Assembly: GCF_022844445.1 (NCBI RefSeq)
Contig: NZ_JALHLS010000017.1
Span: forward strand, 1 to 64,000
Direction of reading: 5' to 3'
DNA from: Hyphomonas sp.
GTDB lineage: Bacteria > Pseudomonadota > Alphaproteobacteria > Caulobacterales > Hyphomonadaceae
Length of the DNA stretch: 64,000 nt
The notes beneath the pieces were generated by a model. That model saw only the letters and a list, made by a program, of their open reading frames with translations, did not search any database and had not been told where the DNA came from. Each line of letters starts with the position of its first letter. Positions within the stretch are counted from its first letter, which is position 1. Shown here in pieces: positions 1-10,502 of this stretch. The position numbers and the translations under genes were made by a program.

Positions 1-107
1 CGCTGCCCCTCGATAGATCGTGATAGACGATGCGAGGTTTATTGTTGTTATTCAGCTAGTTAGGTAGTTCTATGGCGTACAAACGGATACTGCCGGAGGG
101 GTAAAAA
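1..107. other. Downstream flank of guaA, no gene seen
   Basis: No start-to-stop frame with a recognisable product is visible here. Read on the minus strand, downstream of guaA, the segment at about 7-36 can fold into a two-part hairpin (outer CCTCG/CGAGG, inner ATCGT/ACGAT). It has no T-run after it, so calling it a terminator would be speculative. Confidence 0.3.
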
Positions 108-1667
108 TCATTCCCACTCAATCGTGCCGGGCGGCTTCGACGTGATGTCGTAAACAACGCGGTTCACGCCTTTCACTTCGTTGATGATGCGCGTGGCCAC
201 GCGGCCAAGAAAGGCGTGGTCGTAGGGATAGTAATCGGCGGTCATGCCATCGACGCTGGTCACTGCGCGCAGGGCGAGAACGGCTTCGTAGGTGCGCACG
301 TCTCCCATCACACCCACGGTGTTGACCGGTAGCAGCACGCTGAAGGCCTGCCAGATCTCGTTATAGAGGCCCGCCTTCTTGATCTCATCGATATAGATCG
401 CGTCAGCCTTGCGAAGCGTATCCGCTTTCTCGCGCGTGATGGCTCCCGGGATGCGGATGGCGAGGCCGGGGCCCGGGAACGGGTGGCGGCCCACGAAGGC
501 ATCCGGCAAGCCAAGTTCGCGGCCCAGCGCGCGCACTTCGTCCTTGAAAAGTTCGCGCAGCGGCTCGACCAGCTTCATCTTCATGCGCGCAGGAAGACCG
601 CCCACATTGTGGTGGCTCTTGATCGTCATGCTCGGACCGCCACTGACGGATACGCTTTCTATGACATCCGGATAAAGCGTGCCCTGCGCGAGGAAGTCTG
701 CCCCGCCGATCTTTTTCGCTTCTTCGTCAAACACATCGATGAATAGGCCGCCGATGATCTTGCGCTTCTTCTCCGGGTCCGTGACGCCGTCCAGCTGGCC
801 AAGGAAAAGCTCCGACGCATCCACATGCACAAGCGGAATGTTGTAGTGCTCGCGGAACAGGCCGACCACCTGCTCGCTTTCGCCGGCACGCATGAGGCCA
901 TGGTCGACGTAGACACATGTCAGCTGGTCGCCGATGGCCTCGTGGATCAGAACGGCGGCGACGGACGAATCGACGCCGCCCGAGAGGCCGCAAATCACCC
1001 GGCCTTTGCCGACCTGTTCGCGGATCTTCGCGATGGCTTCGGCTTTGTAGGCGGCCATCGTCCAGTCGCCGGTGAAGCCCGCGACGCCGTGAATGAAATT
1101 GCGCAGCAGCTTGGCGCCGTGCGTCGTGTGGACGACTTCCGGGTGAAACTGCGTACCATAGAAGCGCCGCGCGCGATCGGCGATCACCGCATAGGGCGCG
1201 CCCGGCGACTTCGCGATCACGGCAAAGCCCGCCGCCATTTCGGCAACGTGATCGCCGTGGCTCATCCAGACCTGTTCTTCCTCTCCCTCAAACAGACCGT
1301 CTAGCAACGGGTCGTGCTTTACGCGCTCGATGAAGGCCCGGCCGAACTCGCGGCTGGTGCCCCCTTCGATCCGGCCGCCCAGCTGGTGCATCATCACTTG
1401 CTGGCCGTAGCAGATGCCCAGAACCGGAATGCCGGCCTCGAAGACCGCCGTATCGGCCATCGGCGCGTCATCCCAGTACACGCTCGAAGGACCGCCCGAG
1501 AGGATGATCGCCTGCGGTCCGTAGGCCTTCAGGAAGGCCGCATCGACCTTGTTGTAGGGATGAATTTCGCAATAGACGCTGCTTTCGCGCAGACGGCGGG
1601 CGATGAGCTGCGTCACCTGGCTGCCGAAGTCGACGATCAGGGCGCGTTGGTGGCGGGTCTCGGTCAT
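108..1667 (-). CDS. guaA: GMP synthase (glutamine-hydrolysing)
   Basis: Converts XMP to GMP using ATP and ammonia released from glutamine, the last step of guanine nucleotide synthesis, in the cytoplasm. The 519-residue product has the usual two-part layout. An N-terminal class I glutamine amidotransferase carries nucleophile Cys86 in GICYGQ and partner residues His175/Glu177 in FHPE. An ATP pyrophosphatase domain follows, with the P-loop SGGVDS at 229-234. The C-terminal dimerisation domain contains HPFPGPGLA and ends in the family-typical PPGTIEWE. Length is close to the 525 residues of the E. coli enzyme. It lies 40 bases downstream of an RsmB-type methyltransferase on the same strand, and guaB, the preceding pathway step, is 2.4 kb away on the same strand. 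Confidence 0.98.
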   Translation of the reverse strand: MTETRHQRALIVDFGSQVTQLIARRLRESSVYCEIHPYNKVDAAFLKAYGPQAIILSGGPSSVYWDDAPMADTAVFEAGIPVLGICYGQQVMMHQLGGRIEGGTSREFGRAFIERVKHDPLLDGLFEGEEEQVWMSHGDHVAEMAAGFAVIAKSPGAPYAVIADRARRFYGTQFHPEVVHTTHGAKLLRNFIHGVAGFTGDWTMAAYKAEAIAKIREQVGKGRVICGLSGGVDSSVAAVLIHEAIGDQLTCVYVDHGLMRAGESEQVVGLFREHYNIPLVHVDASELFLGQLDGVTDPEKKRKIIGGLFIDVFDEEAKKIGGADFLAQGTLYPDVIESVSVSGGPSMTIKSHHNVGGLPARMKMKLVEPLRELFKDEVRALGRELGLPDAFVGRHPFPGPGLAIRIPGAITREKADTLRKADAIYIDEIKKAGLYNEIWQAFSVLLPVNTVGVMGDVRTYEAVLALRAVTSVDGMTADYYPYDHAFLGRVATRIINEVKGVNRVVYDITSKPPGTIEWE

Positions 1668-1707
1668 GCGGCGCAGTAGCCGAGGTGCAGGGATTCGTCC
1701 AGACGGC

Positions 1708-3015
1708 TCAGGCGCGGCGCTCCAGCAGCGCGAAGAAAAACCCGTCTGTGCCGGCCCGGCGCGGCGTCAGGCGCACGCTGCCCGTCGGGCCACGGTACTT
1801 GCGCACGATCTCGGCACCGTAGGTCGTCAGCGCGCCGGAGGCGATGGCAGCCTCAGCCGCGTCCCGCTCCACGAATTGCGGCGCGCCGGCCAGGAACTCG
1901 GCTACCCTGTCCTCATCTTCCTCTATCAGGAAGCTGCAGGTCGCGTACAGCAACCGGCCGCCCGGCTTCACGTAGGTCGATGCGGCTTGGAGGATTTCCC
2001 GCTGGTCCTGCATCCGCTTTTCCAGCTGTGCGGGCTTGACGCGCCATTTGGAATCCGGCCGCCGGCGCCATGTGCCGGTGCCAGTGCAAGGCGCATCGAC
2101 GAAGACGAGATCCATCTGCCCCACGAGCGGCTCAAGCGTGTTGCCCTCGCTCGGGTGCACTAGGTGCACATTGTGCGCACCGGAGCGTTTCAGGCGCGGA
2201 ATAAGCGCGGAGAGCCGCTTGCCATCAATATCGTAGGCGTGGATCTGACCGCGGCCTTCCATCTGCGCGGCCAGCGCAAGCGTCTTGCCGCCGCCGCCCG
2301 CGCAATAGTCCATGACCTGCTGGTCGGGCTTCGCGCAGGCCGCGGCCGCCGCGATCTGACTGCCGGCGTCCTGCACCTCAACCCAGCCCTTGGAGAAAGC
2401 CGGGATACCCTCGATGCTGTCCTCACGCTCCGTCGGGTCACGCGCCGGGATATGGTAGGCGTTCTTCAGCAGGCGCGACGGCTCGGCCTTCACGGACTTG
2501 AGCGGCAGCGCCGCCTTCTCAGCGTCGGCCTTCAACGTGTTCACACGCAGGTCCACGTCTGCCCGTACGGCCATCGTCTGCGCTTCGATCACCGCTTCGG
2601 GGCCGAACACGCGTTGCATGTGGGGTGTCATCCATTCCGGATAGTCGCCCTGCACGTGCGCGGCCGCCGATGGGTCCGGCGCCAGGATCAGTCGGCTGCG
2701 CTCGTCATTGGTAAGCGGTGTGGGCCCATGATCGTCGTAGCAGGCTTCCTCGATGTCCCGCGCGTTCCAGTCCCACGCGATGCGCAGCGCGCCGAGGATC
2801 AGGGCGCGGGAATCCCCGTGGCCCATATGGTGCGCGATTGAGTTGCGCCTGCGCAGCGCGTCTAGCACCAGGCCGGAGACCCATGCTCGGTCCTTGGAGC
2901 CGGCGTAACGGGCGCGCTTGCCCCAGTCGCGAAGGGCGATCTTCAGCGGTTGGTGGCGCTCCAGCACGTCGCGCAGGACCTCGATGGCTGCGGTGATTTT
3001 GCCGCCTGTGCGCAT
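1708..3015 (-). CDS. RsmB-family RNA (cytosine-5-)-methyltransferase
   Basis: A NOL1/NOP2/Sun-family SAM-dependent methyltransferase, probably modifying a cytosine in 16S rRNA. The 435-residue protein has a helical N-terminal RNA-binding part (to about 130). A Rossmann methyltransferase domain follows, with the SAM motif DYCAGGGGK at 236-244. Both catalytic cysteines are present: Cys310 in DAPCTG and Cys360 in YATCSF. The N-terminal portion resembles the NusB-like half of RsmB but is divergent, so the exact target base is not certain. It sits between guaB and guaA, a neighbourhood I recall from other alphaproteobacteria, and is likely co-transcribed with guaA. The 120 bases upstream separate it from a divergent DUF1330 gene. 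Confidence 0.9.
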   Translation of the reverse strand: MRTGGKITAAIEVLRDVLERHQPLKIALRDWGKRARYAGSKDRAWVSGLVLDALRRRNSIAHHMGHGDSRALILGALRIAWDWNARDIEEACYDDHGPTPLTNDERSRLILAPDPSAAAHVQGDYPEWMTPHMQRVFGPEAVIEAQTMAVRADVDLRVNTLKADAEKAALPLKSVKAEPSRLLKNAYHIPARDPTEREDSIEGIPAFSKGWVEVQDAGSQIAAAAACAKPDQQVMDYCAGGGGKTLALAAQMEGRGQIHAYDIDGKRLSALIPRLKRSGAHNVHLVHPSEGNTLEPLVGQMDLVFVDAPCTGTGTWRRRPDSKWRVKPAQLEKRMQDQREILQAASTYVKPGGRLLYATCSFLIEEDEDRVAEFLAGAPQFVERDAAEAAIASGALTTYGAEIVRKYRGPTGSVRLTPRRAGTDGFFFALLERRA

Positions 3016-3135
3016 GCTGGGTCCTCTTCACTGGCTTTCATGCACGCCATAACCGCGCCGGACCCGCAATGAAACCATTGGACACTGCAATATTCCAAAT
3101 CTTACAGTCACAAGACTGTTGGAAAGCTCCGTGCC

Positions 3136-3438
3136 ATGCCCGCGTTTGTCGTTGCAAAACTGACCATCACCGACCCCGAGACCTATGCCAGATATGGCGC
3201 CGGGTTTATGGCTGCGTTCACGCCGTTCGGGGGAAAGCTGCTCTCCGTTGACGAAGCGCCTGAGGTGATCGAGGGCGAATGGCGCTGCACGCGTACCGTG
3301 TTGCTGGAATTCCCCTCCAAGACGGTGATGAAAGCCTGGTACGCCTCGCCAGCCTATCAGGACCTCGTGCAGCACCGTTTCGCCGCCTCCACCGCGGATA
3401 TCGTGCTACTCGAAGGCTTTGCACCACCGGCTGCGTAA
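3136..3438 (+). CDS. DUF1330 family protein
   Basis: A 100-residue cytoplasmic protein of the DUF1330 (dimeric alpha-beta barrel) family. It opens with AFVVAKLTITDPETYARY, contains GGKLLSVDEAPEVIEGEW, and has the family-typical FPSKTVMKAWYASPAYQ segment, in which the final helix packs against the sheet. No enzymatic function is established for the family. The stop codon lies 10 bases before the start of the downstream GNAT gene, so the two probably form a small operon transcribed divergently from the RsmB-type gene. Confidence 0.85.
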   Translation: MPAFVVAKLTITDPETYARYGAGFMAAFTPFGGKLLSVDEAPEVIEGEWRCTRTVLLEFPSKTVMKAWYASPAYQDLVQHRFAASTADIVLLEGFAPPAA

Positions 3439-3448
3439 GGATCACTCG

Positions 3449-5523
<2,075 letters not shown>

Positions 5524-5552
5524 CTAGTAAGGGAGTCGGGCAGGCTTGTGAA
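5524..5552 (-). promoter_or_regulatory. Candidate guaB promoter
   Basis: Reading on the minus strand, TTCACA is followed after 17 bases by TACTAG, 22 bases before the guaB start. This is a fair sigma-70-type match by eye only. Confidence 0.35.
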
Positions 5553-5594
5553 GCCCCCTTCCCCGGCGCGCCGGCCCCCTTCTGCAGAGCCGCT

Positions 5595-5623
5595 TTGACA
5601 GGCTGTGCGGCGCACTCGATAGA
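5595..5623 (+). promoter_or_regulatory. Candidate promoter of the indoleamine dioxygenase gene
   Basis: TTGACA at 5595-5600 is followed after 17 bases by GATAGA at 5618-5623, about 50 bases before the chosen start codon. The -35 element is a perfect consensus; the -10 is weaker. It lies next to the 12-base perfect palindrome CCGGCGCGCCGG at 5563-5574. Confidence 0.45.
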
Positions 5624-5672
5624 GTCGGTATTAGTTGCATCTGTAACCATCGTGTCCTGGGGAGGAACCTTG

Positions 5673-6833
5673 ATGAACTTGTCAGATTATGGATTGAGTG
5701 CGCAGCGCGGCTTCCTGGCGGGCTTTGACCCGGCCGGCGTGGCCCTGCCCGCCCACCTGCAGCCGGCCCGCGAAATGGCCCTTCGCCTGCCGGAACTGAT
5801 CCCGACCGGCCGCGTGCGCAGCTTCCTCGAAACGCTTCCCAGACTGGACCTGACGGACTTCTGTGCGAGCGCGAGCGACGCCGAACTGCGCATCGCCATG
5901 CTCCACTACAGCTTCATGGTGCAGGCCTATGTCTGGGGTGAGCCCGAAGCACCCATAGCCCTGCCGGCCTGCCTTGCCGTTCCGATCTGGCAGATCGGCA
6001 GGGCCATCGGCCAACCCCCTCTCCTCCCCTATTCCAGCTACACCCTTGAGAACTGGAGCCGGTTTGACGGGCAGGGGCCGATCGACCTTTCGAATATCCA
6101 TACGCTGCAACATTTCGAAGGCGGCATGGACGAAGCCTGGTTCATCCTCGTGCACGTCGCCATCGAGGCGCGCGCCGGCGAGATGCTGCTGGAAGCGACA
6201 AAGATTGTCGACGCGGCGAAGGCGGGAAGTCCTGCGGAAGTCGAGCGCGCACTGGGTGTGATGAGTTCAGTGTGGGACGACGTGAATGCAATCTTTGACC
6301 GTATGCCGGAGCGCTGCGATCCGTATGTCTACTTCCACCGCGTGCGGCCGTGGATCCATGGCTGGAAAGACAATCCGGCGCTGGGCGAAGGGTTGATCTA
6401 CGAAGGCGTCAACGAGACTGGCGGCAGGCCGCAGGCCTTTCGCGGGCAGACGGGTTCGCAATCCTCGATCGTGCCGGCAATGGATGCGCTGCTGGGCATA
6501 AGTCATGCGGGCGATCCCCTTCGCGCATTCCTCGATGAACTTCACGTCTACCGGCCCCCGCATCACCGGCGCTTCATCGACGACCTGCGTGCGCAGAGCG
6601 TGCTGCGCAGCTTCGTGCAGTCGCACGGCAATTCGGCGATGCGCGAGCTCTATAATGATAACATTCGCAAGCTCGCGCGCTTCCGTACGCGCCATCTCGA
6701 ATACGCGGCGACGTACATCAACCGTCAGGCCTCGACCGCGGCCGGCAACGATCCGGACGTCGGCACGGGCGGCACGCCGTTCATGCGCTATTTGAAAAAG
6801 CACCGTGATGAAGCAGAGGCGCACCTGCTGTAA
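5673..6833 (+). CDS. Indoleamine 2,3-dioxygenase family heme protein
   Basis: A 386-residue heme dioxygenase of the IDO family, predicted to open the indole ring of tryptophan or related indoles to N-formyl products. Similarity to human IDO1 is visible along the C-terminal two thirds: FHRVRPWIHGWKDNP (matching the Phe226/Arg231 substrate region), GLIYEGV, GQTGSQSSIVPAMDALLGI, and the proximal heme ligand His341 in RTRHLEYAATYI. The substrate-loop motif GTGGT comes before the C-terminal helix. I chose ATG 5673 because GGAGGA lies at 5661-5666; an in-frame TTG at 5595 sits inside the likely promoter. No kynurenine-pathway partner (formamidase, kynureninase) is adjacent, so its physiological role is open. 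Confidence 0.88.
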   Translation: MNLSDYGLSAQRGFLAGFDPAGVALPAHLQPAREMALRLPELIPTGRVRSFLETLPRLDLTDFCASASDAELRIAMLHYSFMVQAYVWGEPEAPIALPACLAVPIWQIGRAIGQPPLLPYSSYTLENWSRFDGQGPIDLSNIHTLQHFEGGMDEAWFILVHVAIEARAGEMLLEATKIVDAAKAGSPAEVERALGVMSSVWDDVNAIFDRMPERCDPYVYFHRVRPWIHGWKDNPALGEGLIYEGVNETGGRPQAFRGQTGSQSSIVPAMDALLGISHAGDPLRAFLDELHVYRPPHHRRFIDDLRAQSVLRSFVQSHGNSAMRELYNDNIRKLARFRTRHLEYAATYINRQASTAAGNDPDVGTGGTPFMRYLKKHRDEAEAHLL

Positions 6834-6843
6834 TGCAGGCAAT

Positions 6844-7251
6844 TCAGTCGGCGCAAATCGCGTAGCCGAGCTTGCCTTTTTCAACGAGCGTGTAGCAACC
6901 GAAAGCCACGTCACGCACCTGGCAGGCGCCCGTCACCTTTGAGCCAGGTGGCGCGGAAGGACCGTCATACCGGCATGTGCCGAGGCAATCGTCGTGATCG
7001 GAGCAAGTCTTTCCGGCATCCGGGTAAGTCTGCACGCAGTGTTCCCAACCGCGAAGTCCTTCGCGGCTGATCTCTCCGCCAGCGGCTTTGCACGCCGCAC
7101 GCTCGGCGGGCGATGCAACTTCGCCCGCAACACCGACATGCTGGTAGTAGGCCGCAGGGGCGACCGCCTCGACTTCGGGCGCGGCGGGCGGATGGAACCA
7201 GGCGCAGCCCGCAACGGCAAACCCCGCCACAATCGGCACTAGGAATTTCAT
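6844..7251 (-). CDS. Cysteine-rich lipoprotein, paralogue A
   Basis: A 135-residue secreted protein of unknown function. The signal peptide ends in a lipobox AVAGC, so Cys16 should be lipidated and the protein membrane-anchored. The mature part has eight further cysteines, with a core running ERAACKAAGGEI, WEHCVQ, DAGKTC, DDCLGTCRYDG, GACQ, FGCYTLVEKGK and ending ICAD. The next gene, upstream on the same strand, encodes a clear paralogue with the same eight cysteines in the same order, implying four conserved disulfides. I do not recognise a named family. Its end is 10 bases from the end of the convergent dioxygenase gene. Confidence 0.8.
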   Translation of the reverse strand: MKFLVPIVAGFAVAGCAWFHPPAAPEVEAVAPAAYYQHVGVAGEVASPAERAACKAAGGEISREGLRGWEHCVQTYPDAGKTCSDHDDCLGTCRYDGPSAPPGSKVTGACQVRDVAFGCYTLVEKGKLGYAICAD

Positions 7252-7302
7252 GTCAGATCTGTCCTCTGGCCCGTGCAGAAACTGTACCTATGAAGGCGCT
7301 AA

Positions 7303-7746
7303 TTAGTCGACACACAGCGTGTGCGCGATCTTGCCACCTTCGACCACAGTGCGACAGCCGAAGCGGGCGTCTGTCGTCTGGCAGGTGCCGATGACTTCCG
7401 TGTCCGGAACGTGTTCGCCTTCGGCTTCATAGCGGCACTCACCGATACAATCGGCCTCGCCGGCGCAGGCTTTTCCCGCGTCGGCAAAAATTTGTACGCA
7501 GTTTTCCCACTGCAGCTTGCCGCTGGGCAGGATCGTGCCGCCAACCGCTTCGCAGGAAGCGCGCTCTTCGGCGGTAGCTTGCGGGGCAGCCAGCTCGATG
7601 CGTGCGTAATCCGGTTCGCCGGACGCATCGGGTTTGGCGGCGACCTGCTCTGCGGGCTGCTGTTCGACCGGTGGCTGCTCGGGCGGCGTCTCGTTCGAAC
7701 AGGCCACGGCGAACAGCAACAGGACGGCAACTGCAATGCTTTTCAT
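7303..7746 (-). CDS. Cysteine-rich lipoprotein, paralogue B
   Basis: A 147-residue paralogue of the lipoprotein just downstream. The signal peptide ends FAVAC, lipidation expected at Cys16, followed by a Pro/Glu/Gln-rich linker. The cysteine core is the same: ERASCEAVGGTI, WENCVQ, DAGKAC, ADCIGECRYE, GTCQ, FGCRTVVEGGK and a final LCVD. I chose the ATG at 7746 because it overlaps the stop of the upstream GFA gene as ATGA, which implies translational coupling; longer in-frame starts would reach into that gene and lose the signal peptide. The function is unknown; the fold is likely a small disulfide-stabilised periplasmic domain. Confidence 0.82.
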   Translation of the reverse strand: MKSIAVAVLLLFAVACSNETPPEQPPVEQQPAEQVAAKPDASGEPDYARIELAAPQATAEERASCEAVGGTILPSGKLQWENCVQIFADAGKACAGEADCIGECRYEAEGEHVPDTEVIGTCQTTDARFGCRTVVEGGKIAHTLCVD

Positions 7747-8150
7747 CCGGGGAACCTGGCGAAAGCCGGCACACCGTCCGGTATGTGATGAAAGGGCTGC
7801 GCGTCGGCAGTTTGCAGGATCACCTGCGGACCTTCGAACAGTTTCGGATCGTCCAATGAGCCGACCTTCAGAATGACAGCAATCGACAAGGCGGGAGATT
7901 TCGTCAGCAGGGGTGTGCCGCAATCCGGGCAGAACTGGCGCGTGGCAGCGCCTTTCAATTCCGGGCGGGTGTAAGACTTCGGCTCGCCCTTGGTGAAACT
8001 GAAACCGGAGATTGGCATGGCAATGAAATCATTGCCTTCACCCCCGGTGAAGAACTGGCATTCGCGGCAATGGCAGCGCGCCTTCATGATCGCATCTCCG
8101 TTCGCTTCATAGCGAACCGCGCCGCAGTAACATCCTCCGGTGATCTTCAT
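7743..8150 (-). CDS. GFA-family (glutathione-dependent formaldehyde-activating/CENP-V) zinc protein
   Basis: A 135-residue protein of the GFA family, which binds structural zinc through paired cysteines. Visible ligands are Cys7 and Cys9 in GGCYCGAVRY, Cys26, Cys28 and Cys31 in ARCHCRECQ, and Cys74/Cys77 in FCPDCGTPL. Only a few members have been tested for S-(hydroxymethyl)glutathione synthesis, so enzymatic activity here is not implied. It is coupled to both neighbours: its start overlaps the rlmE stop as ATGA, and its stop overlaps the start of lipoprotein B the same way. Confidence 0.85.
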   Translation of the reverse strand: MKITGGCYCGAVRYEANGDAIMKARCHCRECQFFTGGEGNDFIAMPISGFSFTKGEPKSYTRPELKGAATRQFCPDCGTPLLTKSPALSIAVILKVGSLDDPKLFEGPQVILQTADAQPFHHIPDGVPAFARFPG

Positions 8151-8878
8151 TCTGTCCCTCCCTTGGCGGGCTTTGCGCCCTTGAATCCTTTGGCCACCAC
8201 GAAGATTTCCGGACTGCCTGCACGGCTGGCGGGTGGCTTGATGTGTTTCACAGTACGGAAATTCTTCCGAAGGCTTTCGAGCACGTCACGCGTCGCGCCG
8301 CCCTGAAACACTTTCGAACAGAAGGTACCACCAGGCGCCAGATGAGCGATTGCGAAATCGACGGCGAGTTCGACAAGCGCGACGGTCCGCAGGTGGTCCG
8401 TCTGCTTGTGACCGGTAGTGTTGGCGGCCATGTCTGACAACACCAGATCAGGCGGGCCGCTGAGCGCGGCGAGGACTTTCGCGACATCTTCCGGATTGTT
8501 GACGTCGCCTTCGAAGATCGTGGCGCCGTCGACTGTCTCGACGGGGAGAAGGTCGATCCCGACAACTTCTGCCGCGCCTTTGTGCAGCACCACCTGTATC
8601 CAGCCTCCCGGTGCGCAGCCGAGGTCAATGACGCGCTGGCCGCGCTTCAGGATGCCAGCCTCTTCGTCAATCTCGAGTAGCTTGTAGGCCGCGCGGGAGC
8701 GGTATCCGGCCTCCTTGGCCTTGCGGACATAGGGATCCTGCAACTGGCGTTCGATCCAGCGCTTGGAGCTTTCTGTCTTCGCGTTACGGGCGATGACCTT
8801 GCGCTCGGTCGTGCGCCGGCCGGAGCCCACCCGCTCGCCGGTCGGGCCTTTCCAGCGCCGCTTTTCATCATCCGACAT
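8147..8878 (-). CDS. rlmE: 23S rRNA (uridine-2'-O-)-methyltransferase RlmE
   Basis: A SAM-dependent methyltransferase of the FtsJ/RrmJ family that methylates the 2'-OH of U2552 in 23S rRNA late in 50S assembly. With the start used here it has 243 residues. The SAM motif is IDLGCAPGGW (84-93). The K-D-K catalytic residues are visible as Lys66 in RAAYKLLEI, Asp149 in VLSDMAANTTGHK and Lys189 in FCSKVFQG. The N-terminus has a basic extension compared with the 209-residue E. coli protein. The ATG at 8878 has AGGAG seven bases upstream; an in-frame ATG at 8950 would overlap ppx by 83 bases and is less likely. It forms an overlapping operon ppx-rlmE-gfa-lipoprotein. Confidence 0.93.
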   Translation of the reverse strand: MSDDEKRRWKGPTGERVGSGRRTTERKVIARNAKTESSKRWIERQLQDPYVRKAKEAGYRSRAAYKLLEIDEEAGILKRGQRVIDLGCAPGGWIQVVLHKGAAEVVGIDLLPVETVDGATIFEGDVNNPEDVAKVLAALSGPPDLVLSDMAANTTGHKQTDHLRTVALVELAVDFAIAHLAPGGTFCSKVFQGGATRDVLESLRKNFRTVKHIKPPASRAGSPEIFVVAKGFKGAKPAKGGTE

Positions 8879-9977
8879 CGCCGACTCCTGCGGGGGCTGT
8901 TCTGGGGCCTGACCGTTTCGGGCGCCGGCGGCGCTGAGGGCGTTGACCATGCATCATCGACAATAGAACGCCTTCGCGCAGACCGCGATCAGCGACGCGC
9001 AGTTTATGGGCGTCGAAGACTTCCCAGACCGCTTCCATAATCGCGCACCCCGCGAGCATCAGCGGCGCGCGTTCTTCGCCGATGGTGGGCAGTTTGGCCC
9101 GGCCGGAAACGCCGAGTTCGCGCAGCCGGTTCATTGTAGCGTGGCCATCGTGTCGGGAGAGCCAGCTGCCGTCGACCTTGTCACGCCGGTAGCGGTCAAG
9201 CTTGAGGTGGACGCCGGCGAGGCAGGTCACGGTACCGGACGTGCCGATCAGGTGGCCATCATCGGCCGCAAGCCGCTCAACAACTCGGTCAAGCGCCGGC
9301 CAGGTTCGCACCGCAGACCGGGCATGTTCCAGCATCTGCGGCCAGGCGGCGGCCTCGTCGTTGAGATCGAAGGTTTCAGACAGGGTCACGACACCGATCT
9401 TGAGGCTGGTCCAGTCGACGATGGGGGCCTGTCGCAGGATGCCTGCCAGCCCGCCGGAGCGGATGGCGCTGGCATCGACGTGGGACAGTTCGGTGGAGCC
9501 ACCGCCGACATCGACGACCAGCACAGACCGGGCTTCGGGCTCGATCAGGTCATAGCAGCCGATGGTGGCGAGGCGGGCCTCTTCCTTGGCGCCGATCACC
9601 TTAAAGGTCAGACCTGTTTCAGCTTGAACCCGGCGGATGAACTCCTCGCCGTTCGAGGCTTTTCGGCAGGCTTCCGTAGCAATGCAGCGAACCCGGCCTA
9701 CGCCGTGGATTTTAAGCTTGTTGCGGATGGCATGCAGGGCACTCAGCGCGCGCTCGACCGCCGCATCGGACAGCCTCCCGGATTCGTGCAAGCCTTCGCC
9801 CAGACGGGCGATCTGCGAATAAGAATCAACCACGCGGAAGGACTGGCCGCGGGGTTCCGCGACCAGCAGCCGGCAGTTGTTCGTGCCGAGGTCGACCGCG
9901 GCATAGAGCGGTTTTCCCCTTTGAGAACCGGGCGGTCCGCGCTTGCGGCCGCCAGTTCCATCTTTTTTGTCAGCCAT
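8868..9977 (-). CDS. Ppx/GppA phosphatase family protein (exopolyphosphatase / pppGpp phosphohydrolase)
   Basis: A 369-residue ASKHA-fold phosphatase acting on polyphosphate or guanosine pentaphosphate. The family phosphate-binding motifs are present: DLGTNNCRLLVA near the N-terminus and DVGGGSTEL in the middle. The protein corresponds to the two-domain catalytic core without the C-terminal HD domain of E. coli Ppx, so exopolyphosphatase and pppGpp hydrolase activity cannot be separated from sequence. A basic, Gly-rich leader of about 22 residues precedes the first strand. It is the promoter-proximal gene of the ppx-rlmE-gfa-lipoprotein chain, divergent from hspQ with 51 bases between starts. 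Confidence 0.9.
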   Translation of the reverse strand: MADKKDGTGGRKRGPPGSQRGKPLYAAVDLGTNNCRLLVAEPRGQSFRVVDSYSQIARLGEGLHESGRLSDAAVERALSALHAIRNKLKIHGVGRVRCIATEACRKASNGEEFIRRVQAETGLTFKVIGAKEEARLATIGCYDLIEPEARSVLVVDVGGGSTELSHVDASAIRSGGLAGILRQAPIVDWTSLKIGVVTLSETFDLNDEAAAWPQMLEHARSAVRTWPALDRVVERLAADDGHLIGTSGTVTCLAGVHLKLDRYRRDKVDGSWLSRHDGHATMNRLRELGVSGRAKLPTIGEERAPLMLAGCAIMEAVWEVFDAHKLRVADRGLREGVLLSMMHGQRPQRRRRPKRSGPRTAPAGVGDVG

Positions 9978-10028
9978 GGTGTGGCCCGAAACTCAAACTT
10001 GAGGCATGCTCTATCATAGGAGCTGAAA

Positions 10029-10478
10029 ATGACCAGTAGACGTGGACCTGCGGCTTGGTTGCGCGCTCTGTTCGGGGGATCGAAGCAGGGCAAGCGGGAA
10101 CCGCTCGTACTGACCGAGAAGGTCGACGAGCGCTATCACTACGGCTCGGTTTCCAAGCACATTGCCAAATTCCAGATCGGGCAGGTCGTTCGCCACCGGG
10201 TTTTTGCGTTCCGGGGCGTCATTTTTGACGTGGATCCGCAATTCGCCAATACCGACGAATGGTACGAATCTATCCCGGAAGAAGTCCGCCCCAGCAAGGA
10301 CCAGCCGTTTTATCATCTCTTCGCCGAGAACGACCGGACGCACTACATCGCCTATGTGTCTGAACAAAACCTTCTGGCCGATGATTCCGACCTGCCGCTG
10401 AGCCATCCGGACATTCCGGAATGGTTCGACCTGACGGGCCGCGGCACTTACGAATTGAAGAAGCACTCCACCAACTGA
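10029..10478 (+). CDS. hspQ: Heat-shock protein HspQ (hemimethylated DNA-binding/YccV-like domain)
   Basis: A 149-residue protein whose residues from about 40 on match the HspQ/YccV domain: AKFQIGQVVRHRVFAFRGVIFDVDPQF, then DQPFYHLFAEND and AYVSEQNLL. In enterobacteria HspQ affects stability of mutant DnaA and acts as a Lon specificity enhancer. The N-terminal 40 residues are a basic extension absent from the 105-residue E. coli protein. The start has AGGAG a few bases upstream. A hairpin follows the stop codon. I could not identify a convincing heat-shock (RpoH) promoter in the 51 bases shared with divergent ppx. Confidence 0.88.
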   Translation: MTSRRGPAAWLRALFGGSKQGKREPLVLTEKVDERYHYGSVSKHIAKFQIGQVVRHRVFAFRGVIFDVDPQFANTDEWYESIPEEVRPSKDQPFYHLFAENDRTHYIAYVSEQNLLADDSDLPLSHPDIPEWFDLTGRGTYELKKHSTN

Positions 10479-10485
10479 AAGGCGG

Positions 10486-10502
10486 GGGCAGGGCCCCTGC
10501 CC
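10486..10502. terminator. Hairpin between convergent hspQ and the small gene after hldE
   Basis: GGGCAG and CTGCCC (10486-10491 and 10497-10502) pair around a five-base loop, eight bases past the hspQ stop, followed on the plus strand by TAGTTTGT. The symmetry and convergent position suit a bidirectional terminator, though the T-run is weak. Confidence 0.4.

Noticed and set aside
9006-10019. 337-codon plus-strand frame antisense to ppx
   Set aside because: No motif; ppx has both ASKHA phosphate motifs in the other strand.
9978-10028. Heat-shock (RpoH) promoter before hspQ
   Set aside because: CTTGAG is present, but no -10 element lies at the right spacing.
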